Shown: positions 25,562 through 34,378 of the stretch, piece after piece
Layout of the letters: each line of letters begins with the position of its first letter
How positions within the stretch are numbered: the first letter of the stretch is position 1
Source: Murimonas intestini
GTDB taxonomy: Bacteria > Bacillota > Clostridia > Lachnospirales > Lachnospiraceae
Length of the DNA stretch: 64,000 bases
NCBI RefSeq assembly: GCF_024622195.1
Contig: NZ_JANKBI010000017.1
Span: forward strand, 67,199 to 131,198
Direction of reading: 5' to 3'
Made by a program: the position numbers and the translations under genes
The notes under the pieces: generated by a model
What the model saw: only the letters and a program-made list of their open reading frames with translations
The model's database searches: none
What the model was told of the DNA's origin: nothing

Positions 25562-26349
25562 CTCGCCTCAGTCCTCTCAAAACCGGCACTATTCACGCTG
25601 GCTTCCCTGAACTCCGTAGTAAATGCAGGATTGTACAGTTCTGAACGGTTATAATGGCTGTGGCTCACCACATCCCCCACGATCATAAGCGCTGTTTTTG
25701 TTATATTATTCTTTCTGGCGGTCTCTGCAAGAGTTCCCACAGTGCACACAAATGCCTTCTCGTCTTCCCAGGTAGCCTTATATACAACAGCCGCCGGAGT
25801 ATCTGCCGTGTATCCTCCTTCAATCAGCCTTTCAGAAAGCTTTTCCAGCATGCCTGTGCTCAGGAAAATAACCATTGTGGCGTGATGTGCTGCAAAAGAT
25901 GCTATCTCTTCCTTCTCAGGCACAGGAGTCCTCCCTGCCATCCTGGTGATGATCACACTCTGGGACACATCCGGGAGCGTATATTCCAGATTCAATGCCG
26001 AAGCTGCGCCGCAGAAGGAGCTTACCCCCGGGCAGTAGTCGTATTCTATTCCTCTCTCATCCAGAACATCCATCTGTTCACGAATAGCCCCATACAGGCA
26101 TGGATCCCCTGTATGCAGGCGGACAGTCATTTTATTTTCCTCTTCTGCCCTGAAAATCTCTTCCAGCACCTCTTCCAGCGTCATCTTTGCACTGTTGTAA
26201 ACCTGGCAGCCTTCTTTTTTATAATCCAGAAGCTGGGGATTCACTAAAGAACCGGCATATATGATCACATCCGCCTCTTTAAGCAGATTCATCCCTCTCA
26301 CTGTAATTAAATCGGGCGCTCCTGATCCGGCCCCTACAAAATGTACCAT
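25558..26349 (-). CDS. cbiF: Cobalt-precorrin-4 C11-methyltransferase
   Basis: SAM-dependent C11 methylation of cobalt-precorrin-4. The 263-residue tetrapyrrole methylase has the VHFVGAGSGAPDLITVRG opening, the RLHTGDPCLYGAIREQ motif and the YCPGVSSFCGAA loop. It lies one base downstream of cbiL and overlaps cbiG. Confidence 0.96.
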   Translation of the reverse strand: MVHFVGAGSGAPDLITVRGMNLLKEADVIIYAGSLVNPQLLDYKKEGCQVYNSAKMTLEEVLEEIFRAEEENKMTVRLHTGDPCLYGAIREQMDVLDERGIEYDYCPGVSSFCGAASALNLEYTLPDVSQSVIITRMAGRTPVPEKEEIASFAAHHATMVIFLSTGMLEKLSERLIEGGYTADTPAAVVYKATWEDEKAFVCTVGTLAETARKNNITKTALMIVGDVVSHSHYNRSELYNPAFTTEFREASVNSAGFERTEAR

Positions 26350-26350
26350 T

Positions 26351-27052
26351 TTATTTTTCTCCTTTATCTGAATTCTCTTTTACTATAATGAGTGAATAAT
26401 AGCCCGCACTCTCAGGTATCTCTTCTGCGCTTCTGTACACCTTTTCATTTTCCATGCCGCAGTTCTCCACCATGACAACGCTGGCGTCCAGCTCCTTTAA
26501 CTGCTCCTTTACTTTTCCCATCTGGCGTCCCGCCTTCATGAGTACTTTTGTTCCCGGCAGCTTCAGGGCTTCTTCCACCTGGTAGGAGGCAGGGATTACA
26601 TGGAGAGGTTCAGCTTTTTCCACAAGCCCCATATTCATTCTGGCTGCGGCAGCGCAGAATGAGGTAATGCCGCTGACGATCTCTGTCTCATATCCTGCAT
26701 CTGCCACACGTTTATGTACATATAGATATGTAGAGTATACAGTCGGGTCACCCAGTGTCAGAAATACTACATTCTTTCCCATATCCAGATACTCTCTCAC
26801 CTTTTTTGCCGCCTTCTCATGATTCTCTTCCAGCACCCCGGGGTCTTTCGTCATTGGCATCGGAACGGCCAGCAGCTCTTTTTCCCTAAGCTGGGGCACT
26901 GCCTGTACGGCAATCTTGTAGGCCACTGTCTCTTCCGCCTCTTCTCCCGGCACTGCAATTACTTCATTCTCACTGATCAGGCGCACTGCTTTTAACGTGA
27001 GCAGTTCAGGATCCCCCGGCCCGATTCCTAATCCATATAATATCCCTTTCAT
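26351..27052 (-). CDS. cbiL: Cobalt-precorrin-2 C20-methyltransferase
   Basis: SAM-dependent C20 methylation of cobalt-precorrin-2, the first step after cobalt insertion by CbiK. The 233-residue protein has GLGIGPGDPELLTLKA, the TLGDPTVYSTYLY motif and EIVSGITSFCAAAAR. It is the second gene behind the riboswitch and 24 bases from cbiD. Confidence 0.96.
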   Translation of the reverse strand: MKGILYGLGIGPGDPELLTLKAVRLISENEVIAVPGEEAEETVAYKIAVQAVPQLREKELLAVPMPMTKDPGVLEENHEKAAKKVREYLDMGKNVVFLTLGDPTVYSTYLYVHKRVADAGYETEIVSGITSFCAAAARMNMGLVEKAEPLHVIPASYQVEEALKLPGTKVLMKAGRQMGKVKEQLKELDASVVMVENCGMENEKVYRSAEEIPESAGYYSLIIVKENSDKGEK

Positions 27053-27076
27053 GTAATTTCTCCTTTATCCTTAATT

Positions 27077-28234
27077 TTATATACTGCGCTTCTCAAAATG
27101 CCTGATCAGTTCTTCCGCCCCTTCTGTCTCTCCCAGATATCCATGCTGGTTGGAAAACAAAATGGCTTCTGTCTGCAGCGCACCCTGGCAGCGGTGCTGA
27201 AGGTAATATCTCACCCTCTTCGTTATCTCCGCCATGGCGGATTCTATAAGGCCTTCCCTCTTCAGAATACCCACCGCCTCCTCTGTGGTGATGGTACCAA
27301 GTATCTCCCTGACCGTCTCAATCCCGGCCCCTGCCCTGGCTGCCGCTGCCGCCATCAGCTCAGCCCTGGAATCAGCGCATCTGGAATGAGTATTCATGAT
27401 TCCTCCCGCCACTTTAATAAACTTACCTATATGGGCCACGATCAGGATTCCCTTTATTCCCAGCTCAACCGCCATATCCAGGGTCTCCCCCACGTAATTG
27501 CTGCATTTCATGGAATTCTCCACATCCAGGACCATATTCTGACGTATAAAATCCGCCCCGTAATTTCCCGGGGTGATCAGAAGATATTCTGCCCCATTGG
27601 CTTTCTTCATCTCCATCTCCAGCCGGATGCTGGCGATCAGGGCTGCCTCGCTCATGGGAACTACAATGCCGCTTGTCCCCAGTATGGATATCCCTCCCTC
27701 AATGCCGAGCCTGGGGTTAAATGTCTTCCTGGCTGTCTCTTCGCCGCCCGGGACAAATATCTCTACCCTCAGGCCGCCTCTGTATTCCTGCTCTTCGCAG
27801 ACATCAGCCACCTCTTTTTCTATCATCTGCCTGGGCACTCTGTTAATGGCAGCGGCTCCCACGGGCTGTTCCAGTCCCGGCTTAGTCACCCTGCCCACGC
27901 CCAGCCCTCCGTCCAGGACGATCTTATCTCCGTCCCGGAGACTCACCTTCGCATGGATATACAGCCCGTGTGTGGCATCCGGGTCATCTCCGCCGTCCTT
28001 CCTGACTGCGCATGAGACACTGCCCTCTTCTCTGCATATCTTCTCCACTGCCAGGTGCAGCATGATTCCCCTGGGGGTGGGCAGGTCAACTGTTCTGACC
28101 TCCCTGTCCAGGAACAGCATCATTGCCGCCGCCTTAGCCGCCGCGGCAGCACAGGAGCCTGTGGTGTAGCCATAGCGGAGCTTTTTATTGTCCTTTATCA
28201 CATACATTCCTTCAAGGCCGTTTTTATATTCCAA
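27077..28234 (-). CDS. cbiD: Cobalt-precorrin-5B C1-methyltransferase
   Basis: SAM-dependent C1 methylation in the anaerobic pathway. The start is taken as TTG 28234 (385 residues), because GGGAGG at 28242-28247 is well spaced; the longer open frame up to 28333 would run back into the riboswitch expression platform. Motifs: RYGYTTGSCAAAAAKAAA, GGDDPDATHG and the GTSGIVVPMSE loop. It is the first gene of the biosynthetic operon behind its own cobalamin riboswitch and promoter. Confidence 0.95.
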   Translation of the reverse strand: MEYKNGLEGMYVIKDNKKLRYGYTTGSCAAAAAKAAAMMLFLDREVRTVDLPTPRGIMLHLAVEKICREEGSVSCAVRKDGGDDPDATHGLYIHAKVSLRDGDKIVLDGGLGVGRVTKPGLEQPVGAAAINRVPRQMIEKEVADVCEEQEYRGGLRVEIFVPGGEETARKTFNPRLGIEGGISILGTSGIVVPMSEAALIASIRLEMEMKKANGAEYLLITPGNYGADFIRQNMVLDVENSMKCSNYVGETLDMAVELGIKGILIVAHIGKFIKVAGGIMNTHSRCADSRAELMAAAAARAGAGIETVREILGTITTEEAVGILKREGLIESAMAEITKRVRYYLQHRCQGALQTEAILFSNQHGYLGETEGAEELIRHFEKRSI

Positions 28235-28256
28235 TGCTTTTCCTCCCAAAACACGA

Positions 28257-28301
28257 CCGCCCCCAAACCTGCCATTGCGAGCAACGCAGCCTTGAGGGCG
28301 G
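28257..28301 (-). promoter_or_regulatory. Long hairpin between the cbiD riboswitch and the cbiD ribosome binding site
   Basis: CCGCCC..AAGGCTGC and GCAGGTTTGGGGGCGG can pair over about 16 bases with a few mismatches. There is no T-tract, and GGGAGG follows 10 bases later. It may be part of the expression platform, for example affecting access to the start site, but this is inference. Confidence 0.45.
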
Positions 28302-28344
28302 AACATCTCTGTCTTAGCCGGTTGCCGCGGCAAAAAACAGTTTT

Positions 28345-28440
28345 AAGAAATAAGCAGGTATCTGACTTTCACAGTAACGGACTTGTGCAGGATTTTCACC
28401 TGGCTTCCCTTTTATTACGCATAAGCGGAACTTATCTCTA
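28345..28440 (-). promoter_or_regulatory. Cobalamin riboswitch upstream of cbiD
   Basis: On the minus strand the core elements are in order: GGGAAGCCAGGTGAAAATCC, then GTCCGTTACTGTGA, then the B12 box GTCAGATACCTGC. It lies between a sigma-A promoter (28480-28508) and cbiD. No strong terminator is seen after it, unlike the cbiM copy, so it may act on translation or on a weak terminator. Boundaries are approximate. Confidence 0.9.
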
Positions 28441-28479
28441 CTATTTATATTAATATATGACTCAAAAACATTTAACCTG

Positions 28480-28508
28480 ATTATATAATTTTCATCGTAT
28501 TATGTCAA
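28480..28508 (-). promoter_or_regulatory. Sigma-A promoter of the cbi biosynthetic operon
   Basis: On the minus strand TTGACA and TATAAT, both perfect, are separated by exactly 17 bases and sit about 40 bases before the riboswitch. Confidence 0.9.
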
Positions 28509-28559
28509 TATATAGGAAATAATGTAACTGGGATTTGAGAAAAGACAGGTGTTTAAACT

Positions 28560-28722
28560 GTTACAGTTCAGCCGTCTGCCATTCGGCAGCCGTCTGACCT
28601 ATAACAACGCTCCGCGATGCACACAAAATGCTGTTTACAGCATTTTGGCGCTGCAATTCTCGGGATTTTCGTGCATAATGCATGAAAACACCTCGCGGAA
28701 CAGTGAAAGGCTGAACTGTTAC
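28560..28722. repeat. 163-bp nested palindromic element
   Basis: GTTACAGTTCAGCC at the left faces GGCTGAACTGTTAC at the right (one mismatch). Inside, CCGCGA faces TCGCGG, and AAAATGCTG-ttta-CAGCATTTT forms a near-central hairpin. No protein-like frame is present. It lies between the divergent promoters of cbiD and the sensor kinase. It may be a non-autonomous mobile or REP-like element. Confidence 0.65.
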
Positions 28723-28729
28723 TTTCAAC

Positions 28730-28757
28730 TTGCAAATGCCCCTCAATATGATAAAAT
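28730..28757 (+). promoter_or_regulatory. Candidate sigma-A promoter of the hybrid sensor kinase
   Basis: TTGCAA and TAAAAT with a 16-base spacer, about 45 bases before the ATG and right beside the palindromic element. Confidence 0.55.
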
Positions 28758-28802
28758 AAGTAGATAACCTGTATTTTACAGCTGCAAAGGAGTTTTATCT
28801 AT

Positions 28803-31800
28803 ATGACATTTGAAGAAGAAAAAGAAATAATTGATTTTTCCCGCGAGATTCTGACGCGGTATTTTTGTGACAATGATGTGGATTTTCTTGTCTCCACCTT
28901 TGCGGAAGATATCGTATGGCTGGGTGCAGGCGAGGCTCAAAAAGCAGAGGGACGTAAAGCCGTCAGTGAATGTTTCCTGGCCGAAGGCGCTGAAAGCATC
29001 CCTTTTCGTATGACAGATGAGCATTATGTTGTCCGGGGCCTTGGAGAGAACTATTACCTCTGTGAGGGCGACAGCTATCTGGAAGCTATAGAGACAAGTA
29101 ATGCCAGTTTAAATACCCGCCAGAGGGTCACCTTTATCTTCAGGCGCATACAGGACAGGTTTCAGACTGTACATATACACAACTCCGTTCCTTTCAGCGC
29201 TATAGAAAATGATGAGCTGTTCCCTGTGCGTGCCGCCAGGGAATCTTATAAAAAGATGCAGGCTCTGCTGTCAGAGCAGAACGCACAGATTGAGCTCATG
29301 CAGCCGCAGCTTCCGGGCGGTATGCTGATCTGTAATTTCGATCAGGACTTTACGATCAACTGGATCAGCGAAGGCCTCTGCCGGATACTGGGCTATGAAA
29401 ATGCCTCTGATTTCAGGATACATAATAATTATTCCTGCCGGGACTTTATACTCCCTGAAGACTTTTGTCCCATGCAGAAGTCCACAGAGGAGTCCTTGTC
29501 TGCCAAGGGGGCTTATACTGTTGAATACCGGGTGAAGCGAAAAGACGGCACTGTGGCCTGGATGATGGACGTGGGCAAATACATTACCACAGAGGAAGGC
29601 GGAATAGCCCTCTCCTGCTTTATCACGGATATCACGCAGAAGAAGAATCAGGATCTGCTTCTTCAGCAGGCCAACGAAGAGATATCCCGCCAGGCAAAAT
29701 TTCTGACACAGCTTTATAATACAGTTCCGTGCGGAATCATCCAGTTTACCACTGACAGCTCACATAAAATCATCCATGCCAACAGGATGGCCTGGGAGAT
29801 CTATGGATATACTCAGGATGAGTACTGGGCGGAAGTAACTGACCCCTTCCTCTGTGTTTTGGAGGATGAGCGCTCTAAATATACAGACCTGGTAACAGAT
29901 CTCTCCAAAAACGGCGGACATGTATCATATGAACGTGAAGGGACCCGGAAAGACGGCTCACACTGTTTTATCAATGTCTACATGGAGCGCGTCATCAATG
30001 CCAACGGGGAAGAAGTCATACAGGCAGTATTTAATGATATTACTCAGACAAAGCTTCTACAGCTGGAGCATGAACAGGAACAGCTGCTTGAGAATCAGCT
30101 GCTGCGCGCTGCCATATTTACTGCCTACCCTCTCATAATGAATGTAAATCTGTCAGATAATTCCTATAAGTGTATTTCTTCCGGAAATTATATTGTTACT
30201 CATGAGCCTTCCGGAAATTATGAAGATATGATACAGGAGACACTTTCCAACATCCATCCTTCATACAAAGAAGTATTCCTTAAGACCTTCTCGAAGGATA
30301 ATATTCTGGAACAATTTAATAACCAGAATCCTGAGATTTATACCGAACTACAGGAAAAAGGACGTGACAATGAATATCACTGGGTCTCCGCCCACATTGT
30401 CCAGGTAGAGAACCCTTATGGTGACGCTCCTCTGGCTGTCATACTGCTGCGGGTTCTGGACGACCAGCGTTCCCAGCAGGCCCGTCAGGAGCAGCTTCTG
30501 AGGGATGCCCTGGCTCTGGCCAAGGCGGCAAATAATGCAAAGTCTGATTTTCTCTCCCGCATGAGCCATGATATCAGGACTCCTTTAAATGCCATCATCG
30601 GAATGAGCACTATAGGACAGCTGAAAATAGATGACAGGAGCAGGGTACTGGACTGTTTCAATAAGATCGATGCCTCCTCCAGATATCTGCTCACACTGAT
30701 CAATGACATACTGGACATGTCAAAGATTGAGCAGGGGAAAATGACTATTACCAACAGCAGGTTTGACTTTACAGAACTGGTCAATTCCGTCACATCCATC
30801 ATCTATCCCCAGGCCAGTTCCCAAAATGTTGATTTTGAAATCTACCATACAGAGCCGCTGGAGCATTACTATATCGGAGATTCCCTAAGGATCAATCAGA
30901 TCCTCATGAATCTTCTCTCAAATGCTGTCAAATTCACACCGGCAGGCGGCAGGATCATCCTGGATCTCAGAGAATCCCGCCGGACAAACGGCTATGCTTA
31001 TCTTGATATCACTGTCAAAGATACAGGCATCGGCATGAGCAGCGAATTTATGGGTAAGCTCTACCAGCCATTTGAACAGGAAGCGAATGACCTGGCCCGG
31101 AACAAAGCTGGAAGCGGCCTTGGACTTTCAATCGTATACAGCCTGGTACAGCTGATGAATGGAACTATTCAAGTAAACAGTATACCGGATGAAGGGACAT
31201 CCTTTAAAGTCTCCATTCCGTTAGAACTGACCCAGGACAGATATATGGATGAACAGCACCGCAAGTCCCGTGAACTTCTGCATGACCTGAATGTACTTAT
31301 TGTGGACGACGATGCGGTCGTGGGAGAACAGGCCTGTGCCATTCTGGTAAATATAGGAGCCCGTTCCACATGGGTGGATTCAGGCTTCAAGGCTATAGAT
31401 GAAGTCCGGGCCGCCTCAGAAAAAGGGGAATTATATGATCTGGCCATGATCGACTGGAAAATGCCGGATATGGATGGCCTTGAGACTACAAAACGGATCC
31501 GGCAGCTGACTGGTCCTGATACAATGATCATCATTATTTCAGCCTATGACTGGAAGAGTATCGAAGCTGAGGCAAGGAACGCCGGCGCAGACTTCTTTAT
31601 TTCCAAGCCGCTGCTGCAGTCCACCATCTATGACACGCTCCTGAATCTGGATATCTCACCCAAAGAGAGGAAAAAACTGCCCTCCTACCATCTTGGCGGT
31701 CAGAAAGTTCTTCTTGTGGAGGATAATGACCTTAATATGGAAATCGCTAAATCTCTTCTGGAATTCCAGGGTCTGGAAGTGGATACTGCCATCAATGGTG

Positions 31801-32075
31801 AGCTTGCCATCCAGGCTTTTGCCTCAAAGCCGTCCGGCTATTATATGGCAGTCCTTATGGACATCCGCATGCCTGTAAAAGACGGACTGACAGCTACAAA
31901 AGAAATACGCGCTATGGACAGAGAGGACGCCCATACTATACCGGTCATTGCCATGTCCGCAAACGCCTTTACAGAGGATAAGGCTCTTGCTTTGTCTGTT
32001 GGAATGAATGAATACATGACTAAGCCTATTGATATTGATAAGCTTTTCCAGCTTCTTACGAAATACTTATTATAA
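28803..32075 (+). CDS. Hybrid sensor histidine kinase with SnoaL-like and PAS domains and two receiver domains
   Basis: A 1090-residue cytoplasmic-looking multidomain kinase without clear membrane helices. Order: SnoaL/NTF2-like domain (about 1 to 130), PAS (about 180 to 285), PAS (about 300 to 415), a third PAS-like region (about 425 to 555), HisKA with phospho-acceptor His589 in RMSHDIRTPLN, HATPase (NLLSNAVKF; GSGLGLSIV), receiver 1 with Asp884 (MIDWKMPDMDG) and receiver 2 with Asp1020 (LMDIRMPVKDG). No output domain or partner gene is adjacent. The signal is unknown. AAGGAG precedes the ATG. The stop overlaps the convergent SDR gene by 6 bases. Confidence 0.9.
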   Translation: MTFEEEKEIIDFSREILTRYFCDNDVDFLVSTFAEDIVWLGAGEAQKAEGRKAVSECFLAEGAESIPFRMTDEHYVVRGLGENYYLCEGDSYLEAIETSNASLNTRQRVTFIFRRIQDRFQTVHIHNSVPFSAIENDELFPVRAARESYKKMQALLSEQNAQIELMQPQLPGGMLICNFDQDFTINWISEGLCRILGYENASDFRIHNNYSCRDFILPEDFCPMQKSTEESLSAKGAYTVEYRVKRKDGTVAWMMDVGKYITTEEGGIALSCFITDITQKKNQDLLLQQANEEISRQAKFLTQLYNTVPCGIIQFTTDSSHKIIHANRMAWEIYGYTQDEYWAEVTDPFLCVLEDERSKYTDLVTDLSKNGGHVSYEREGTRKDGSHCFINVYMERVINANGEEVIQAVFNDITQTKLLQLEHEQEQLLENQLLRAAIFTAYPLIMNVNLSDNSYKCISSGNYIVTHEPSGNYEDMIQETLSNIHPSYKEVFLKTFSKDNILEQFNNQNPEIYTELQEKGRDNEYHWVSAHIVQVENPYGDAPLAVILLRVLDDQRSQQARQEQLLRDALALAKAANNAKSDFLSRMSHDIRTPLNAIIGMSTIGQLKIDDRSRVLDCFNKIDASSRYLLTLINDILDMSKIEQGKMTITNSRFDFTELVNSVTSIIYPQASSQNVDFEIYHTEPLEHYYIGDSLRINQILMNLLSNAVKFTPAGGRIILDLRESRRTNGYAYLDITVKDTGIGMSSEFMGKLYQPFEQEANDLARNKAGSGLGLSIVYSLVQLMNGTIQVNSIPDEGTSFKVSIPLELTQDRYMDEQHRKSRELLHDLNVLIVDDDAVVGEQACAILVNIGARSTWVDSGFKAIDEVRAASEKGELYDLAMIDWKMPDMDGLETTKRIRQLTGPDTMIIIISAYDWKSIEAEARNAGADFFISKPLLQSTIYDTLLNLDISPKERKKLPSYHLGGQKVLLVEDNDLNMEIAKSLLEFQGLEVDTAINGELAIQAFASKPSGYYMAVLMDIRMPVKDGLTATKEIRAMDREDAHTIPVIAMSANAFTEDKALALSVGMNEYMTKPIDIDKLFQLLTKYLL

Positions 32076-32897
32076 TATATTTTTTAAGGGATTGACTCCG
32101 CTTGCCACACAGCCCCCGTCACAAATAATATCAGCGCCAGTAAGAAACCCTGGTTTTTCACTGGCGCAAAATGCCATAAGTTCCGCGATCTCTTCTGGTC
32201 TGCCAAACCGTTTAATAGCACAGTATTTGATATATTCGGACGCTTCTTTTGACTCCAGTCTGCCCATGGGGGTCTCAAAATTTCCCGGCGTAACTGACAG
32301 GATGCGTATACCCTTTCCGCCCATTTTCTCCGCCATCTTCTTTGTGTACCAGATCACGAAATTTTTAGATATGCCGTAGGCTACATTTGCCTGCTGGGAT
32401 CTGGGCATAAGCCTGATAAATCCCATTATTTTTTTCAAAAACTTTTCAATGTCAGTCAAAGCATGTTTATATAATCTTTTCGGCATAATAAACTGAGGCG
32501 TCAGATAAGCTGACATGGATGAAACATTTAATATGCAGGATCCTTCCCCCATGATCTCATAAAAAACCTCGTCTATATTCACCGTTCCCAGCGCATTCCC
32601 CTGCATAATCAGTCTGGCATCTCCCATGTGGGGTGAGAGCCCCGCGCAATGGATCAGCGCCCTTACCCTTCCGCAGCCTGCTGCATACTCCGCCAGCTTT
32701 TCAACTGACTGTCTGCTGCTCACATCCGCTGCAAATGCCTCTGTCTCAATCCCCTCATCTCTTAACTCCTTTACTGCACTCTCTAATCTGGAAGCTGTTC
32801 GCCCAGCCAAAATAATAAAATGGTCCTTCCCCATGATATGTGCGGCGGCAAGCCCCATGCCGCTGCCTCCTCCTGTGATCACACATACATTTTTCAT
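32070..32897 (-). CDS. Short-chain dehydrogenase/reductase
   Basis: A 275-residue classical SDR. It has the cofactor loop TGGGSGMGLA, the NVSSMSAYL serine segment and an active-site YGISK (Tyr-x-x-x-Lys), with a C-terminal TGADIICDGGC typical of the family. An Arg after the second strand (LAGRTASRL) hints at NADP(H), not certain. An insert around residues 135 to 165 is unusual. It overlaps the preceding extended SDR gene by 4 bases, so the two are probably co-translated. The substrate is unknown. Confidence 0.85.
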   Translation of the reverse strand: MKNVCVITGGGSGMGLAAAHIMGKDHFIILAGRTASRLESAVKELRDEGIETEAFAADVSSRQSVEKLAEYAAGCGRVRALIHCAGLSPHMGDARLIMQGNALGTVNIDEVFYEIMGEGSCILNVSSMSAYLTPQFIMPKRLYKHALTDIEKFLKKIMGFIRLMPRSQQANVAYGISKNFVIWYTKKMAEKMGGKGIRILSVTPGNFETPMGRLESKEASEYIKYCAIKRFGRPEEIAELMAFCASEKPGFLTGADIICDGGCVASGVNPLKNIL

Positions 32898-33949
32898 TCT
32901 GCTGCCACCCTTCTGCTGACCGTTCTTTCCTTTATGAGTCCTTCCTTTATAAGCCAGTTCACTTCATCCTGCAAAGTCTCTTCATATGGGCGCGTCGTAT
33001 AGCCCAGCTCCTGCTCTGCCTTAGAATAATCAAATGTATTATTACGGTCCAGATTATATACTGCGAAGGTGGTCATAATAGGCATTTTCCCGGTTTTTTG
33101 TGCCTTCTTCTCCATGCTTCCCGCAATCTTCATTGCAAGCTTTATAGGCAGATAAAACAGAGGTGTGCTGCACTGGCTGTTCTCCTTCAGCATTCTGCAT
33201 ACTTCCTTTAATGTCACTTCTTTATTTCCCAATATATAGCACTGCCCCTTTCTTCCCTTATCGGCGGCGGCTACGCATCCGTGCGCCAGATCCCTGACAT
33301 CGCATAAATTAAAGGAACCTGCCATGCCTATCGGCATCTCCCCGTTCATGATCTGGATGATCACTCCTGTAGTCTGTCCCACTGCGTAATCCTTTGGGCC
33401 TAATATACCGCTTGGATGTACGATGCAGGCATTCAGCCCTCTCTCATTCACTGCATCCAGTACCGCCTGAGTGGCTATAGCTTTTGACTGGCTGTAGCAG
33501 CCCACCTGTTTTTTCTTATCAATGGGCGTAAACTGGTACACCTCCTTGATCTTCTGTCCTTTCGGCAGTTCCGGGATAGCCCCTGTACTGCTGACATATA
33601 CCAGCTTTCTGCATTCTTTATGCTTCAGGCACTGATCGATGATATTCTTTGTCCCGCCCACATTTACATCCATTAATTTTTGATTGTATGCAGGGTCTAC
33701 TGTCACCATGCTTGCACAATGGATGACTATTGTCTCCGTCTCCCCATCTACTGTAAAAAAATTATCCAGTGATTCCACGTCACAAAGGTCACCTGTCACA
33801 ATTTCTACAGCCTTTGGAACATATTTTACAGATTTATCCCCGTTGAGGACTAAGGCACGCACCCTTTCTCCTCTTTCTAAAAGTTCTTCACATACGTGGC
33901 TTCCTAAAAATCCTGCAGCTCCTGTTATTAAATAAATTCTGTTTTTCAT
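32894..33949 (-). CDS. Extended SDR: NAD-dependent epimerase / 3beta-HSD-like reductase
   Basis: A 351-residue extended SDR with the TGAAGFLGSHV nucleotide loop, the VNVGGTKNIIDQC helix, and Tyr-x-x-x-Lys as YSQSK. The overall pattern is that of dihydroflavonol-4-reductase / 3beta-hydroxysteroid dehydrogenase-type proteins rather than sugar epimerases, but this is a family-level call. AAGGAG lies upstream of the ATG. It forms a two-gene unit with the downstream SDR. Confidence 0.8.
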   Translation of the reverse strand: MKNRIYLITGAAGFLGSHVCEELLERGERVRALVLNGDKSVKYVPKAVEIVTGDLCDVESLDNFFTVDGETETIVIHCASMVTVDPAYNQKLMDVNVGGTKNIIDQCLKHKECRKLVYVSSTGAIPELPKGQKIKEVYQFTPIDKKKQVGCYSQSKAIATQAVLDAVNERGLNACIVHPSGILGPKDYAVGQTTGVIIQIMNGEMPIGMAGSFNLCDVRDLAHGCVAAADKGRKGQCYILGNKEVTLKEVCRMLKENSQCSTPLFYLPIKLAMKIAGSMEKKAQKTGKMPIMTTFAVYNLDRNNTFDYSKAEQELGYTTRPYEETLQDEVNWLIKEGLIKERTVSRRVAAE

Positions 33950-34126
33950 TTCTGACTCCTTTTCTTTACCTTTACTGTAAACTTGTTTGTTTTGATGTAC
34001 TTAATATGCACTACAAATATTTACGTATTGTAAGAGTTTTGTTTAAGAAGTATTAATTAAGCCAAAAAATTCCTGGTTTTGCAGCGTGAAACGGCGTTTT
34101 TGCCGTTTCTGTGCATTGCGGAGCAT

Positions 34127-34153
34127 GTTACTGGTCACAGAGTGAACCGTAAC
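34127..34153. repeat. Inverted repeat, GTTAC-type
   Basis: GTTACTGGTCAC and GTGAACCGTAAC are paired arms with two mismatches and a 3-base loop. Just before it, AAACGGC-gttttt-GCCGTTT (about 34089-34108) is a second perfect hairpin. Core sequence is shared with 5268-5290. Confidence 0.55.
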
Positions 34154-34161
34154 ACGAGTAC

Positions 34162-34368
34162 CATCAGCTCCAGCTGGAAATCCAAAAGATCCGGCTTGAT
34201 ATTGAAAATGACATCAAACCGCAGATAAAAACACTAGCGGAACATTATCTGCCGGCGGCTGATGACTTTACAGCCGCAAGGATGTCGATTGAAGACATTC
34301 AAGAGGATATTAAGTTAATGAAAAAGGGGTTATCGGAGCATAGCGAAAAGCTCCAGAAAATTTCATAG
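34162..34368 (+). pseudogene. Coding remnant, C-terminal end of an unidentified coiled-coil protein
   Basis: An open frame of 68 codons without a usable start runs to TAG 34366-34368. It reads as protein-like heptad sequence (LEIQKIRLDIENDIKPQI...; IEDIQEDIKLMKKGL) and ends EKLQKIS. The left edge abuts the GTTAC inverted repeat, as if the 5' part of the gene had been replaced or deleted there. Similar coiled-coil tails occur on putative regulators in clostridia, but no family is assigned. Confidence 0.55.
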
Positions 34369-34378
34369 TAAGAAGTAT

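Noticed and set aside
27098..28015. Long open frame on the plus strand (305 codons) opposite cbiD
   Set aside because: It is the antisense of a conserved enzyme, has no ribosome site or family-like motif, and reflects codon bias of cbiD. The same applies to long plus-strand frames at 1516-2280, 22753-23472 and 59989-60735.
28235..28333. 33-codon N-terminal extension of cbiD
   Set aside because: It lies in the riboswitch expression platform and has no similarity to CbiD; GGGAGG before TTG 28234 gives a normal start.
32070..33949. Bile-acid hydroxysteroid dehydrogenases
   Set aside because: The SDR pair does not show the sequence features I know for BaiA or 7alpha-HSDH, and no bai genes are nearby; kept only as an open possibility.
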